64,000 nt of DNA from an uncultured bacterium (GCA_934644775.1 CAKUDB010000002.1:62001-126000); one strand, 5' to 3'; shown: positions 19,037 to 27,526, counted from the first letter of the stretch. Notes: generated by a model from the sequence alone, not told the origin. Numbers and translations are program-made.

Positions 19037-19909
19037 GTGCCTAAGTGCAAATTTACCGCCATGATTACCCGCGAAACTTTAGCTAAATTTTTAAGATATT
19101 ACGCTGTTGCTTATCGCCTAGAACACGATATCGACTGGGTGAAAGACGACGCTTCCTTCTGGAGTTACGAGTTAGCCGTCCAGCCTGATTCCAGGTCTAA
19201 ACTTCCTGCTTTGCTGGAAGCTTTTCAGGGCCAAACCGTTGTGGCCAATGAATTTGCAGGCAGCGCCATCAACAAGGCTCCTTTCTATAAAATAGATACT
19301 ATTGCGTCTCTTGAGGAGATGGTTGGTGCTTTAGAGGCCAAAGCCAAAGAGTTAATTGGATCTAAGTTCCAAATTCAAATTCTTATTTCTCATAAAGATA
19401 ACGAGCTGAAGAATAATTTCAGCCGCGAGCAACAGTGGCAGTGGTTGATCTCTTCGCCGCGCATTTGCGAACTCTTTATTTTAGGTGAAATTACCGAAGA
19501 AGAGGGCGTCGTTTTTGACTCTTGCTACCACTCTTGCTATCAGTCCGATCACAACCGCGACATCAGCGAAGATCTGGCCGTAATTATCGGACAGTGGGAA
19601 AAAGTCTACAAAGAGATATCTTCGGCCTATATGGCACCTTTTAATGAGCAAGCTTTGCTCGATGTTCTAAAAGAAGAAAAATGGGGTGCCAGTCCCGGCG
19701 AGCATACTTACCCTTGCGAAAGCCAAGAAGAAGCGGACGAAATTTTCGATACTTGTCAGAAGTTGGGTATCTTCAAAGATAGGGAGATTACCAAAGAGAA
19801 GCATATCCTGCGCAGTAAACTTGGTTTAATAGAATTAGTAGATTTAGTTTATAGTCGCCGCTATGCTAGAGCTTACCAACTTTTTGGCAGTGAGGTTTTG
19901 CCCGAATAA
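19037..19909 (+). CDS. Hypothetical protein, soluble, 290 residues
   Basis: An acidic, apparently cytosolic protein with no signal peptide or membrane segment. Tryptophan- and glutamate-rich stretches occur (REQQWQWLI near 135, LKEEKWGASPGEHTYPCES near 215) and a CYHSCYQ cluster near residue 170, but no motif I can tie to a family. The GTG at 19037 is preceded by AGGA about 8 bases upstream; an ATG at 19061 is the alternative. It is divergent from pfaD and stands alone, with a probable stem-loop after its stop. I do not recognise it, and nothing ties it to the pfa operon except position. Confidence 0.75.
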   Translation: MPKCKFTAMITRETLAKFLRYYAVAYRLEHDIDWVKDDASFWSYELAVQPDSRSKLPALLEAFQGQTVVANEFAGSAINKAPFYKIDTIASLEEMVGALEAKAKELIGSKFQIQILISHKDNELKNNFSREQQWQWLISSPRICELFILGEITEEEGVVFDSCYHSCYQSDHNRDISEDLAVIIGQWEKVYKEISSAYMAPFNEQALLDVLKEEKWGASPGEHTYPCESQEEADEIFDTCQKLGIFKDREITKEKHILRSKLGLIELVDLVYSRRYARAYQLFGSEVLPE

Positions 19910-20030
19910 TATAGGGTTGGCTCTAGTTGCTGTACAATTTAAGTAGATATTGATAAGAGGCGGCACGGTTGTCAGGCAGTCGGTCGCCTATTTATTTTAG
20001 ATAAAATAGATAAAAAGAGGAGTTGGACTA

Positions 20031-21092
20031 ATGTCTCTTCCCAAGCAAAAGGTGAAAAGTTTCGTCTATTCATTGGCTTTTCTTATCGGAGCCGGTTTAT
20101 GCTTAGCTAACGGTGGCGCTTGCAATAGCCCTAATTCTTCAGTCGAGCCTAAGCTAGCCGAACAGGGTACCTCCGCAGTGGAGCCCTCTGCTTCCAATAA
20201 TTACAGACAGTTGGCTAAAGCCAATAAAGCTAAAAAGGCTATAAAAAATGGGGCATCACTTACTCAAGAAGAGAGTAGCCAGCCGTTTGATAAGCAAGTT
20301 ATTACTCTAGCGACTTGGAATTTAGAAAACTTCTTTGATACTATCGACGATCCTTATAATGACGACGTCTTAACTGAAGCCGAGTATGGCGACAAACTTA
20401 CTCGGGTTAGCTCTGTACTTCAAGAGGTAAATGCTGATATTGTAGGTATCGAAGAGATAGAAAACGCTCAAGTAATTGCTGATTTAAGTAAGCGCAGCGG
20501 TTATCCTTATTATGTGCTTATTCCCGGCAACGATCGGATTCGCGGTATCAACGTGGGGGTTCTTTCCAAAGTGCCGGTACGCAACGCAGTCTCCCATATT
20601 CAAGATCGCTTTACTCAAAAAGATGGCAAGCGCTCTTCCGTATTCTCTCGCGATTGCTTGGAAGTCCATTTTAAGCACAAGAGTAATTTCACCCTGTTGG
20701 TAAACCATTTTAAGAGTAAGCGCGGCGGTGCCAAAACGGACGCCAAGCGCATTGCTCAGTCTAATCGGGTCAAAGAGATCGCCCGCTCGCTGAGCTCTTA
20801 TCCGGTAGCTATTTGTGGCGACTTAAATGACACGCCTGAAGCCAAAACTTTGCGTCCTTTGCTTAGTTGCAATTTCTTGACCGACGTGTTGGGCCATTTG
20901 CCCGAAGTAGAGCGGCGCAGCTTTTTTAATACGCGTTACCAGTCGGCTTTAGATTATATTTTGGTAAATAATAAATTGAAGCCCGCCGTCGTGCCCGGTA
21001 GTGCCAAAGTTTGTGCCGATATTCCCGAAATCGAAAAAGCTAGCGATCACCGTCCAGTTAAGGTCGTTCTAGATCTTAACAAGGTAAAATAA
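20031..21092 (+). CDS. Secreted endonuclease/exonuclease/phosphatase-fold protein
   Basis: A 353-residue protein with an N-terminal Sec signal (hydrophobic residues about 11-27). Residues 28-85 are a low-complexity linker. The rest is an EEP (exonuclease III / DNase I-like) fold. Visible motifs are TWNLENFFD (Asn98, Asn100), IVGIEEIEN (metal-ligand Glu142), ICGDLNDTPEAKT, LDYILVN and the C-terminal SDHRPV (Asp339-His340). These residues form the metal-dependent phosphodiesterase centre of the family, so it is probably active outside the cytoplasm on nucleic acid or a phosphoester. A GAGGAG ribosome-binding site precedes the ATG. Cys31 lies after NGGA, a poor lipobox, so lipid anchoring is uncertain. 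The exact substrate cannot be told. Confidence 0.85.
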   Translation: MSLPKQKVKSFVYSLAFLIGAGLCLANGGACNSPNSSVEPKLAEQGTSAVEPSASNNYRQLAKANKAKKAIKNGASLTQEESSQPFDKQVITLATWNLENFFDTIDDPYNDDVLTEAEYGDKLTRVSSVLQEVNADIVGIEEIENAQVIADLSKRSGYPYYVLIPGNDRIRGINVGVLSKVPVRNAVSHIQDRFTQKDGKRSSVFSRDCLEVHFKHKSNFTLLVNHFKSKRGGAKTDAKRIAQSNRVKEIARSLSSYPVAICGDLNDTPEAKTLRPLLSCNFLTDVLGHLPEVERRSFFNTRYQSALDYILVNNKLKPAVVPGSAKVCADIPEIEKASDHRPVKVVLDLNKVK

Positions 21093-21234
21093 GTCGGCTA
21101 CTTTAGATAGCTACTTTAATTCGTATATTTTTGCATATAAAACAATTTTTAGTCAGAAGCTGCACCGTTTTTTTTTGAGAGAAAGTGGCGCGGCTTTTGC
21201 CTATTTTTGACAGAAACTAAGGCAAAACAGAAAA

Positions 21235-22755
21235 ATGGATATTTTTAGTAAATTTTGGTATAACAGTAAACAATTTATATTTAGAGCGACCTTTATCGTC
21301 TCTTTAGGAGTGTTATGCTCTTCTTCAGCTGGAGCAGATCCCGACAGATTGAGCCAAGCTGACCAGACTTATGGCTATATTGCTCAGAATCAGCCAGTAA
21401 AAGTTGATGATTATAACGATTCAGCTGCTGCCAAAAAACAAGTGCAGCGTTTAATTAAAGAGGTGCAGAGAACTAGAGGTTTGTCCTTTAAAGAGGCGGT
21501 TAATTGCCATTTTTGCACTCAAAAAGAGGCTGGCCGTTATTTGGTGGAAACTAATAAAAAGTTGGCCAAGCCTTATATGCAGGGCCGACGAGATCTTTTC
21601 TTCCATCATCTCGGACTTTTGGAAAAGGGCCAAAATTTTCAAAATTACTCTGATTTGCTTTATTCTGAGCAAGTACGCGGCCTTTACGATACGATCAATA
21701 AAGTTTTACTAGTTGTCACCGATATTTTGCAAGAGCCCAAGTTAGAGGGTATGTTAGGTAAGATCTTAAGCCAATTCAATATAGATTTAAGCGATTTATT
21801 ATTGGTACACGAACTTTGCCATGCTTTACAAGACCAGAACTTCAATTTAGGCCCCAAACTTTTACAAGTTGAGGGTAATCTTGATAAAGAGTTAGCTCTG
21901 ACGTCTGTGGCTGAGGGGGACGCTACTAGCACTATGTTCGATTATTTAGCTTCTTCTATGGGGTTAAGTGGAGATGCTGTCACCAAATATATAGTTGGCT
22001 CTCCTAAGCTTATCGAGAAAGGTATCAATCAATTTCCCCAATTAGAGCAAGCTCCCCTTATTGTCAAAGCTGTCACCCTTATGCCTTACCTGAGCGGTTT
22101 AGAATTTTGTCAAACGATCCAAGAACAGCAAGGGCTGAGCGGTCTCAACAAGGCTTTTACCGATCCTCCCGCCTCTACCGAGCATGTGCTCCATCCTTTT
22201 AAGCACCTCAAAAAGGTAGACTTACCTAAAAATATCGATTTAAGCGCTTTGCCTAACTCTTTTGGCAACTATGTCAGTTTAGGTGACGATACGGCTGGAG
22301 AATATATCATTCGTACTTGGGCAGAAAAGTTTTCCTCCAGTCAGGCTGTGGCTGTAGCCGTAGCTAGAGGTTGGGGAGGGGATACTTGGCGAGTCTATAG
22401 TCAAGCTTACGCCGATTACGGCTTAGACGAAAAAGGGCAGCCTCTGGTCGAGGCTAGTGCTGCAGATTTGCCTCAAGATAAGGACGATAAAAATAATGTC
22501 GACGATCAAGTGAAAGCTAAAACGGTTGAATCGACAGTCGCCAATAAAAATAAGGACAGCTTTACCATTTGGGCTACCATTTGGGATAGTGAAGGCGATG
22601 CTCAGGAATTTGCTCAAGCTATCAAACAATCTGGCTTAAAAGCTGAAATTAAAGCTAAAGATCGCAGCGTAATCATTTTGCTTAATGTTCCCGATAGTCA
22701 AATAAAAGCTGTTCGCCGAGCTCTGGCTAAGCCTGCGATTTTAGTGCGCGGTTAG
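21235..22755 (+). CDS. Secreted HExxH zinc metallopeptidase-like protein
   Basis: A 506-residue protein with an N-terminal hydrophobic signal (about residues 14-34, ending SSAGA). The zinc-peptidase motif is HELCHALQDQ (His192, Glu193, His196), followed 31 residues later by AEGDA (Glu227), the usual third ligand arrangement of gluzincins. Similar HELxHALQDQ...EGDA proteins are widespread but poorly characterised. The C-terminal part (about 420-506) has a charged Lys/Asp-rich linker and then a small alpha/beta-like region (TIWATIWDSEGDAQEFAQAI). It follows the secreted nuclease-fold gene in the same direction but 140 bases away, so it is probably separate. The ribosome-binding site is weak (AAGG about 12 bases upstream). 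Substrate unknown. Confidence 0.82.
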   Translation: MDIFSKFWYNSKQFIFRATFIVSLGVLCSSSAGADPDRLSQADQTYGYIAQNQPVKVDDYNDSAAAKKQVQRLIKEVQRTRGLSFKEAVNCHFCTQKEAGRYLVETNKKLAKPYMQGRRDLFFHHLGLLEKGQNFQNYSDLLYSEQVRGLYDTINKVLLVVTDILQEPKLEGMLGKILSQFNIDLSDLLLVHELCHALQDQNFNLGPKLLQVEGNLDKELALTSVAEGDATSTMFDYLASSMGLSGDAVTKYIVGSPKLIEKGINQFPQLEQAPLIVKAVTLMPYLSGLEFCQTIQEQQGLSGLNKAFTDPPASTEHVLHPFKHLKKVDLPKNIDLSALPNSFGNYVSLGDDTAGEYIIRTWAEKFSSSQAVAVAVARGWGGDTWRVYSQAYADYGLDEKGQPLVEASAADLPQDKDDKNNVDDQVKAKTVESTVANKNKDSFTIWATIWDSEGDAQEFAQAIKQSGLKAEIKAKDRSVIILLNVPDSQIKAVRRALAKPAILVRG

Positions 22756-22764
22756 ATTTTTACT

Positions 22765-22800
22765 GGGGCCAAGATCTTTTTAAGGCCCCTTTCTGCTTTT
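22765..22800 (+). terminator. Terminator after the metallopeptidase gene
   Basis: GGGGCC (22765-22770) pairs with GGCCCC (22784-22789), followed by TTTCTGCTTTT. It starts about ten bases after the stop codon. Confidence 0.65.
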
Positions 22801-22998
22801 GGATGGCCTTTAGTTAGCTTAAGACAAGCTTACTCAAGGCACCAAAAAGCAACTATATCAAAAAGGAAAGAGCTATCTTTTCAGAAGAATAGCGAGATTG
22901 TCTAGCTAGAAGCTTGGGAGTAGCCAATTATTTCTGAGTATAGTAAGTGGGCTGGGTAATTGCTATTTTTTTTTGATTTAGGCAAAGAGATTTTTTCT

Positions 22999-23409
22999 AT
23001 GGATATAAAGATTCTTCTACGTATTTGTGACGAGAGTGGACAGCGTTTTATGGGGCCAGGCCCTTACATTTTGCTACGCGGAGTAGAAAAGCACGGCTCT
23101 ATTCGCAAAGCGGCTATAAGTTTAAACATGTCTTATGCCAAGGCTCACCGAGTTTTAAGCACTTTAGAAAAAGAGCTAGGTATAAAGCTGATGAAAAAAT
23201 TTATCGGCGGTCACGATCATGGGGGAACTGAGCTTACTGAAGGGGCTTTTTTATTGTTGCGCCATTATGAAGCTATGGTAGAGAAGATAAATGAAGCTGC
23301 TCAGGGGCCCTGGCACGATTTTTTACAAGCTATAGAAGAGGTTAAAGCCAAGCAAAGTGAGGGCCAAGAAGCTAAGGAAGCTCAAGAAGATGAAGAACCT
23401 CTCAGCTAA
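22999..23409 (+). CDS. ModE-like winged-HTH transcription regulator
   Basis: A 136-residue protein whose residues about 5-110 match the LysR-type HTH found at the N-terminus of ModE: ...GVEKHGSIRKAAISLNMSYAKAHRVLSTLEKELGIKL. No molybdate-binding (TOBE) domain follows; instead the protein ends in an acidic Glu/Lys tail. It is therefore a stand-alone DNA-binding form, a type common in anaerobes near metal or oxyanion genes. The frame is open upstream to a TTG at 22960, but the ATG at 22999 has an AAAGAG ribosome-binding site at good distance and gives a clean domain start. Its end overlaps the next gene by 20 bases, so the two are co-translated. It probably controls this small operon. Confidence 0.83.
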   Translation: MDIKILLRICDESGQRFMGPGPYILLRGVEKHGSIRKAAISLNMSYAKAHRVLSTLEKELGIKLMKKFIGGHDHGGTELTEGAFLLLRHYEAMVEKINEAAQGPWHDFLQAIEEVKAKQSEGQEAKEAQEDEEPLS

Positions 23410-24046
23410 AGAGCTTACCTTTACAGCTATGCTGACTTGTTGCAATTCCGTATTGGAATTGGTAGTTGGCAATTTGCTCCACCTAATCAATTTCTCTATG
23501 AAAGGATCGGTTTTAGTAGGCCTTAATGTTATGGTCTATACCGTACTTTTCAGTCGTATCCCGCGCTTTGGCATAATTACTCTGTGCGGATTAGCTACAG
23601 CGGCGGTCAATTTTATTTTAACTGGTGGTTTTAAGTTTTTTGCCCTTTATTGCATTGTTGTAGAAGCTTTAGTTGTGGATGCAATTTTTGCCAAATTCGG
23701 ACTCAACAAAATAAGTACTATTAGTGCCTGTATAGTTGCGGGCATTGTGGCCAGCTTATGTGGTTTCTTTAACGGAGTAGTCTTCTTGGGTATAGATATA
23801 TCCCAAGCAGCCCAGCGTATTTCCCAAAGCTCACTCACTTTGGGGCAGCCCTTAGCAGTTATTTTGGCTTTTATTATTCTCTGGCGTATAGCAGTAGGTT
23901 GGGCTTTTGGCTTAGTCTCCTGTAAAATTTTGGAGATACTTAAGCCTGAATTTGCTAGAGTTATGCCTACTGCTGCTACTCAGAACGGAAGCTCGCTATT
24001 AAGCTCTAATCAGGAAGGTGATTCTAAGAAGGAGGAGGCTGTTTAA
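23390..24046 (+). CDS. Polytopic membrane protein, ECF-transporter S-component-like
   Basis: About 218 residues with five to six hydrophobic helices (residues about 10-190) and a polar C-terminal tail. The pattern of a short soluble start followed by helix clusters with Asn/Phe/Gly-rich turns (ILTGGFKFFAL, SLCGFFNGVVFLG) resembles substrate-binding S components of energy-coupling-factor transporters, but I see no diagnostic motif, so the assignment is tentative. The ATG at 23390 is preceded by AAGGAAG and lies inside the end of the regulator gene, a 20-base overlap that implies coupling. The next gene follows 5 bases after its stop. No ECF ATPase or T component is in the window; group II ECF systems share one encoded elsewhere. 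Confidence 0.7.
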   Translation: MKNLSAKELTFTAMLTCCNSVLELVVGNLLHLINFSMKGSVLVGLNVMVYTVLFSRIPRFGIITLCGLATAAVNFILTGGFKFFALYCIVVEALVVDAIFAKFGLNKISTISACIVAGIVASLCGFFNGVVFLGIDISQAAQRISQSSLTLGQPLAVILAFIILWRIAVGWAFGLVSCKILEILKPEFARVMPTAATQNGSSLLSSNQEGDSKKEEAV

Positions 24047-24051
24047 TTTTT

Positions 24052-24717
24052 ATGATTAAAGTGAAGAATTTGTTGTTGGCGGCGGGGTTTATAATCTCTT
24101 TAACTGTAGGTTGTACAGCTGAGAGTCAATTTATCGATTTACCCAAGCCAGTTACTACTGGCGGTCGTCCAGTTATGGATGTACTTAAAAATCGTCACGC
24201 CGAGCGCAACTTCTTGTTACAAAAGGATATATCAAAGCAAGTAGTGAGCAATTTGCTTTGGGCCACTTGGGGGATCAATCGCCCGGACGGTAAACGCACA
24301 GCTCCTACAGCTATGAATAAACAAAATATAGAGGTTTATGTAGCTAAAGCTGACGGTTTGTGGCATTACGAAGCTGCCCAAAATAGATTGGTACTTATAA
24401 AAAGTGGAGACGCTCGTCGGGGCAAATTTAAGCAAGCTCCTATACTTTTCTATTATGCCGCTGTGCCGGATAATTTTGCTTACTTACACGCTGGATCTTT
24501 ATACCAAAATGCCGGCCTTTATTGTGCTTCGGCTGGTTTAGGCAATGTTGTGGTGGGAGCTCAACCCACTATAGATGAAATTAACCGGGACTACGATTTG
24601 GGCAAGGGAGTCAAAGTTTTGGTCGTTCAGGCTTTCGGTTGGCCCAAGTCTTCTAAAAAGATCGATCCTAAGACTGTACCGATAAACCCTGGCCGCCGCA
24701 GTCCTGATGCTTATTAG
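24052..24717 (+). CDS. Nitroreductase-family (SagB-like) exported protein, probable lipoprotein
   Basis: A 221-residue protein with a hydrophobic N-terminus ending in LTVGC (a weak but plausible lipobox at Cys21), followed by a nitroreductase fold: VMDVLKNRHAERNF, LLWATWGINRPDGKRTAPTAMNKQ (FMN-binding Arg/Ser-type region) and GLYCASAGLGNVVVG. This SagB-type subfamily binds FMN and oxidises or reduces small substrates. Export of a flavin nitroreductase is unusual. It is the third gene of a tight operon with a ModE-like regulator and a polytopic membrane protein, 5 bases after the latter. A GGAGGAGG ribosome-binding site lies in the previous gene's end. Substrate unknown. Confidence 0.82.
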   Translation: MIKVKNLLLAAGFIISLTVGCTAESQFIDLPKPVTTGGRPVMDVLKNRHAERNFLLQKDISKQVVSNLLWATWGINRPDGKRTAPTAMNKQNIEVYVAKADGLWHYEAAQNRLVLIKSGDARRGKFKQAPILFYYAAVPDNFAYLHAGSLYQNAGLYCASAGLGNVVVGAQPTIDEINRDYDLGKGVKVLVVQAFGWPKSSKKIDPKTVPINPGRRSPDAY

Positions 24718-24783
24718 CTTTCAGGCGTTTTAATTAACTACTTAAGCTTGGCTCTTAAGTGGGGCCTGGTCGCTTATCTTAGA

Positions 24784-24828
24784 ATCCGGGAAAGGCTTAA
24801 GCTTAGCGCGAATAGCTCCCGGATTTTT
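24784..24828 (+). terminator. Strong hairpin with T tract just before the exonuclease gene
   Basis: ATCCGGGA (24784-24791) pairs with TCCCGGAT (24817-24824) and is followed by five T residues. It lies 66 bases after the nitroreductase stop, so it probably ends that operon. It also ends only about 20 bases before the next start codon, with that gene's GGAGGAAG immediately after it. Confidence 0.75.
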
Positions 24829-24847
24829 GGTTGGAGGAAGTTTATCT

Positions 24848-25720
24848 GTGTCCGATACTTTGTATATTGTCGATACTATGTATCAAATTTTTAAAAGCTT
24901 TTACGGCTTGGGGCGCAACGCTCGTTTAACTAGTCCGCAAGGTATACCTACCGGAGCTGTTTATGGTTTGGCCCGAACTTTAAAAAGTTGGTGCCATAAG
25001 TTAGATATGGAATATTGTATCTGCGCTTTTGAAAGTTCGGTACCGGTATTTCGCTGTGAGCTTTCTCCAGAATATAAGGCCAACCGCCCTCCAGCAGACC
25101 CAGACTTAAAAGCACAAATTCCTCTAGCCATCGATATGTGTCGCCATTTAGGTTATACAGTTGTTTCTGTCGACGGTTACGAAGCTGATGATGTTATTGG
25201 TACTCTGGCAGCTAAAGCTTTGCAAAAAGGCTGGAAAGTGCGGGTTATGTCTAAAGACAAAGATTTAGCTCAACTTCTGGCCCTTGAAGGTGATATTGCC
25301 GTAATGATGCCTTCAGATGGCAAAGCTAAGGATCATTATGTAGATAAAAACAATTGTCAAGATCATTACTGTGGCGTTCCGGCCGAATCGATTGTCGATT
25401 GGTTAGCTTTAATGGGTGACACTTCGGATAATATTATTGGCATTAAAGGTATAGGCGAAAAGACTGGGGCTAAGCTTTTAAATAAATGTGGCAGTTTAGA
25501 TAAATTGATGGAACAACCAAATTTAGCTGGCCGTTTTGCTACTGAAATTGCTTCTTCCCAAGAACGCTTGAAATTAAATCGCTGTCTGGCTACCGTACGC
25601 CAAGATGTACCTTTGCCTTTTGAAGTGGAAAATTTGGCCGACTTTGCTATAAAAAATCCCGACAGTGAAGCTGAAAATTTTTGCAATAACTTGGGAATCA
25701 ACTTAATGGCATTAAGTTAA
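24848..25720 (+). CDS. Stand-alone 5'-3' exonuclease (PolA N-domain / flap-nuclease family)
   Basis: About 290 residues matching the 5' nuclease domain of DNA polymerase I without the polymerase. Motifs: YIVDTMYQIFKSFY (N-terminal metal site), EYKANRP, YEADDVIGTLA, MSKDKDLAQLL, and the helix-3-turn region GDTSDNIIGIKGIGEKTGAKLL. Such single-domain proteins act in RNA-primer removal and flap cleavage; some bacteria have them in addition to PolA. I place the start at GTG 24848, with GGAGGAAG seven bases before it, not at the in-frame TTG at 24827 that would precede that site. A strong terminator-like hairpin abuts the ribosome-binding site, so transcription must start very close to the gene or read through. 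Confidence 0.9.
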   Translation: MSDTLYIVDTMYQIFKSFYGLGRNARLTSPQGIPTGAVYGLARTLKSWCHKLDMEYCICAFESSVPVFRCELSPEYKANRPPADPDLKAQIPLAIDMCRHLGYTVVSVDGYEADDVIGTLAAKALQKGWKVRVMSKDKDLAQLLALEGDIAVMMPSDGKAKDHYVDKNNCQDHYCGVPAESIVDWLALMGDTSDNIIGIKGIGEKTGAKLLNKCGSLDKLMEQPNLAGRFATEIASSQERLKLNRCLATVRQDVPLPFEVENLADFAIKNPDSEAENFCNNLGINLMALS

Positions 25721-25810
25721 ACAAATGTGTAAAACATTGGCAAATGCTTTCTCAGTATTATAAGACTATTTAACTTGTTCTAATATTGATATTTGCTAAA
25801 TTATCCAACT

Positions 25811-25855
25811 AAAAAAGCTGTCCATACTAAATTTTGTGTGCGGACAGCTTTTCTC
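25811..25855. terminator. Bidirectional terminator between convergent genes
   Basis: AAGCTGTCC (25815-25823) pairs with GGACAGCTT (25842-25850). TTTTCTCT follows on the + strand and TTTTTTAGTT on the minus strand, so it can serve both the exonuclease and the M20 peptidase genes. Confidence 0.85.
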
Positions 25856-25896
25856 TATGGCAGCCCTAATTGGCTGCCTGGCAAATGGTTTAGAGC

Positions 25897-27276
25897 TTAT
25901 TTCTTCATTTCCGGCAAAGCGGCAATTTCTTGCATTAAATATGCTGAAGCGGCAATGCCAGCATGGAAGTTTTCTAAGGAGAGATGCTCGTTGGGAGCGT
26001 GTATTTGTTCATCTTCCAAGCCTACGCCTAAAAGGACGGCTGGAATATTGAGCACTTTAGTAAAGGTAGAGACAATAGGGATAGAGCCACCTTCGCGTAC
26101 GCGCACAGGAGTAGCCTTCCAGGCTTTCTGGGCGGCCACGTTGGCTGCGCGAAGTACCGGATCGTCGGGAGAGGTCATCCAAGCGGGGCCACCGTGATCG
26201 ACGCTTACCTTTACAGTAACGGCAGGAGAGGCCAAGCGCCTAATTTCAGCTTCCAAAAGTTGAGCGATCTCTTTGTCGTCCTGGTCGGGTACCAAACGGC
26301 AAGAAATTTTGGCATAAGCTTTAGCTGGAATAACTGTCTTGGCACCTTCGCCGGTAAAGCCGCCCCAAATACCGTTGACATCTAAAGTAGGACGAGCCCA
26401 GCGGCGCTCAATGCAAGAATAGCCTTCTTCACCGCACAGCTCGGGAGAACCGACCATTTTACGGTATTCTTCTTCGTCAAAGTCGAGGCCTTGCCACTCT
26501 CTGCGCTCTTCTTCGGAAAGGGGACGTACTTTGTCATAGAAATGGGGTACGGTAATATGATACTTGTCATCTTTGAGGTGAGCGATAATGCGGCAAAGTT
26601 CGTTAATGGGATTGGGTACAGCACCGCCGAACATACCGGAGTGCATATCGGTATCTCCGCCTTTAATCTCAACCTCTAAGTAGGTGAGACCGCGCAAGCC
26701 GTAAAGCAAAGAGGGCTTGCCGGGAGCATACATAGTGGTGTCGGAAATAACCAAAACGTCAGCTTTTAAAAGATCGGCATGTTCGACAATCCAATTGTCC
26801 AAATTGGGGCTGCCGCACTCTTCTTCGCCTTCAATACAGAACTTTAAGTTGACAGGCATAGCCTTTAAGTCGTTGAGAGTTTGAGCTGCCTTAATGTGTA
26901 CTAAGAACTGACCTTTGTCGTCGGAAGTGCCGCGAGCGTAGATCTTGCCATCGCGAATAGTAGGCTCGAAAGGAGGGGTCTCCCACTCTTCGATAGGATC
27001 TTCGGGCTGTACGTCATAGTGGCCGTAAATTAAAATGGTAGGGCGGTTGGAGAGTTGCTCGGACTGGGCAAAAACGATAGGATGGCCGGGAGTCGGCATA
27101 ATTTCAGCCTTTTCGATACCGGCTTGGTGAAGCTGACGTACTACTTCCTGAGCGCAGGCCAGCATATCCTTTTTGTGACTTTCGTCAGTGCTGACACTGG
27201 GAATGCGCAAAATAGACTTGAGATCTTCCTCAAACTTGGCGGCATTCTCTTTCAAATAGGTGGTGATTTCCGTCAT
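25897..27276 (-). CDS. M20-family zinc dipeptidase
   Basis: A 459-residue metallopeptidase of the M20 (CNDP / PepV-like dipeptidase) family, expected in the cytosol to hydrolyse dipeptides or related amides. Metal ligands and catalytic residues are visible: YGHYDVQPEDP (His86), ARGTSDDKGQF (Asp119), EGEEECGSPN (general base Glu151 and ligand Glu152), and a C-terminal His in the APNEHLSLENF segment. The dimerisation lid domain (about 190-350) is present, so the protein is full length. The start at 27276 has GGAGG seven bases upstream; the frame remains open further upstream but without a better site. It shares a bidirectional terminator with the exonuclease gene. Confidence 0.92.
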   Translation of the reverse strand: MTEITTYLKENAAKFEEDLKSILRIPSVSTDESHKKDMLACAQEVVRQLHQAGIEKAEIMPTPGHPIVFAQSEQLSNRPTILIYGHYDVQPEDPIEEWETPPFEPTIRDGKIYARGTSDDKGQFLVHIKAAQTLNDLKAMPVNLKFCIEGEEECGSPNLDNWIVEHADLLKADVLVISDTTMYAPGKPSLLYGLRGLTYLEVEIKGGDTDMHSGMFGGAVPNPINELCRIIAHLKDDKYHITVPHFYDKVRPLSEEERREWQGLDFDEEEYRKMVGSPELCGEEGYSCIERRWARPTLDVNGIWGGFTGEGAKTVIPAKAYAKISCRLVPDQDDKEIAQLLEAEIRRLASPAVTVKVSVDHGGPAWMTSPDDPVLRAANVAAQKAWKATPVRVREGGSIPIVSTFTKVLNIPAVLLGVGLEDEQIHAPNEHLSLENFHAGIAASAYLMQEIAALPEMKK

Positions 27277-27436
27277 AAATTTCCTCCTGCCTGAATTTTT
27301 CAACCAGCAAAACTCACTGTAAACTCGCTCCTGTGCTGAAGTAAGGCACAAAGGGGGAGCAATTTTACCATAAAAAAACGAGCTTCGGGTCGTCCAACCC
27401 AAAACCCGTTTATCATAGGGGATTGCTATTCTACAG

Positions 27437-27526
27437 TGGCGGAGTGACTGGGATTCGAACCCAGGTGGGCCTTTTGGACCCTCACGCTTAGCAGGCGTGC
27501 GCCTTTAACCTCTCGGCCATCGCTCC
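27437..27526 (-). tRNA. tRNA-Ser (anticodon GCU)
   Basis: A 90-nt class II tRNA: acceptor GGAGCGA, D arm GCCGAGAGG, anticodon loop CTGCTAA (anticodon GCU, reading AGC/AGU), a long variable arm, T arm CTGGG-TTCGAAT-CCCAG, discriminator G and an encoded CCA. The acceptor stem has one C5-A68 mismatch (GGAGCGA against TCACTCC). The long variable arm and G73 are serine identity features. Confidence 0.96.

Noticed and set aside
20031..20130. Lipobox in the secreted nuclease-fold protein
   Set aside because: The residues before Cys31 are NGGA, which lack the usual Leu at -3, so a lipoprotein call is not justified.
25793..26197. + strand open frames of over 100 codons across the M20 peptidase gene
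   Set aside because: They overlap the clearly coding minus-strand peptidase and its terminator, and encode no recognisable fold.
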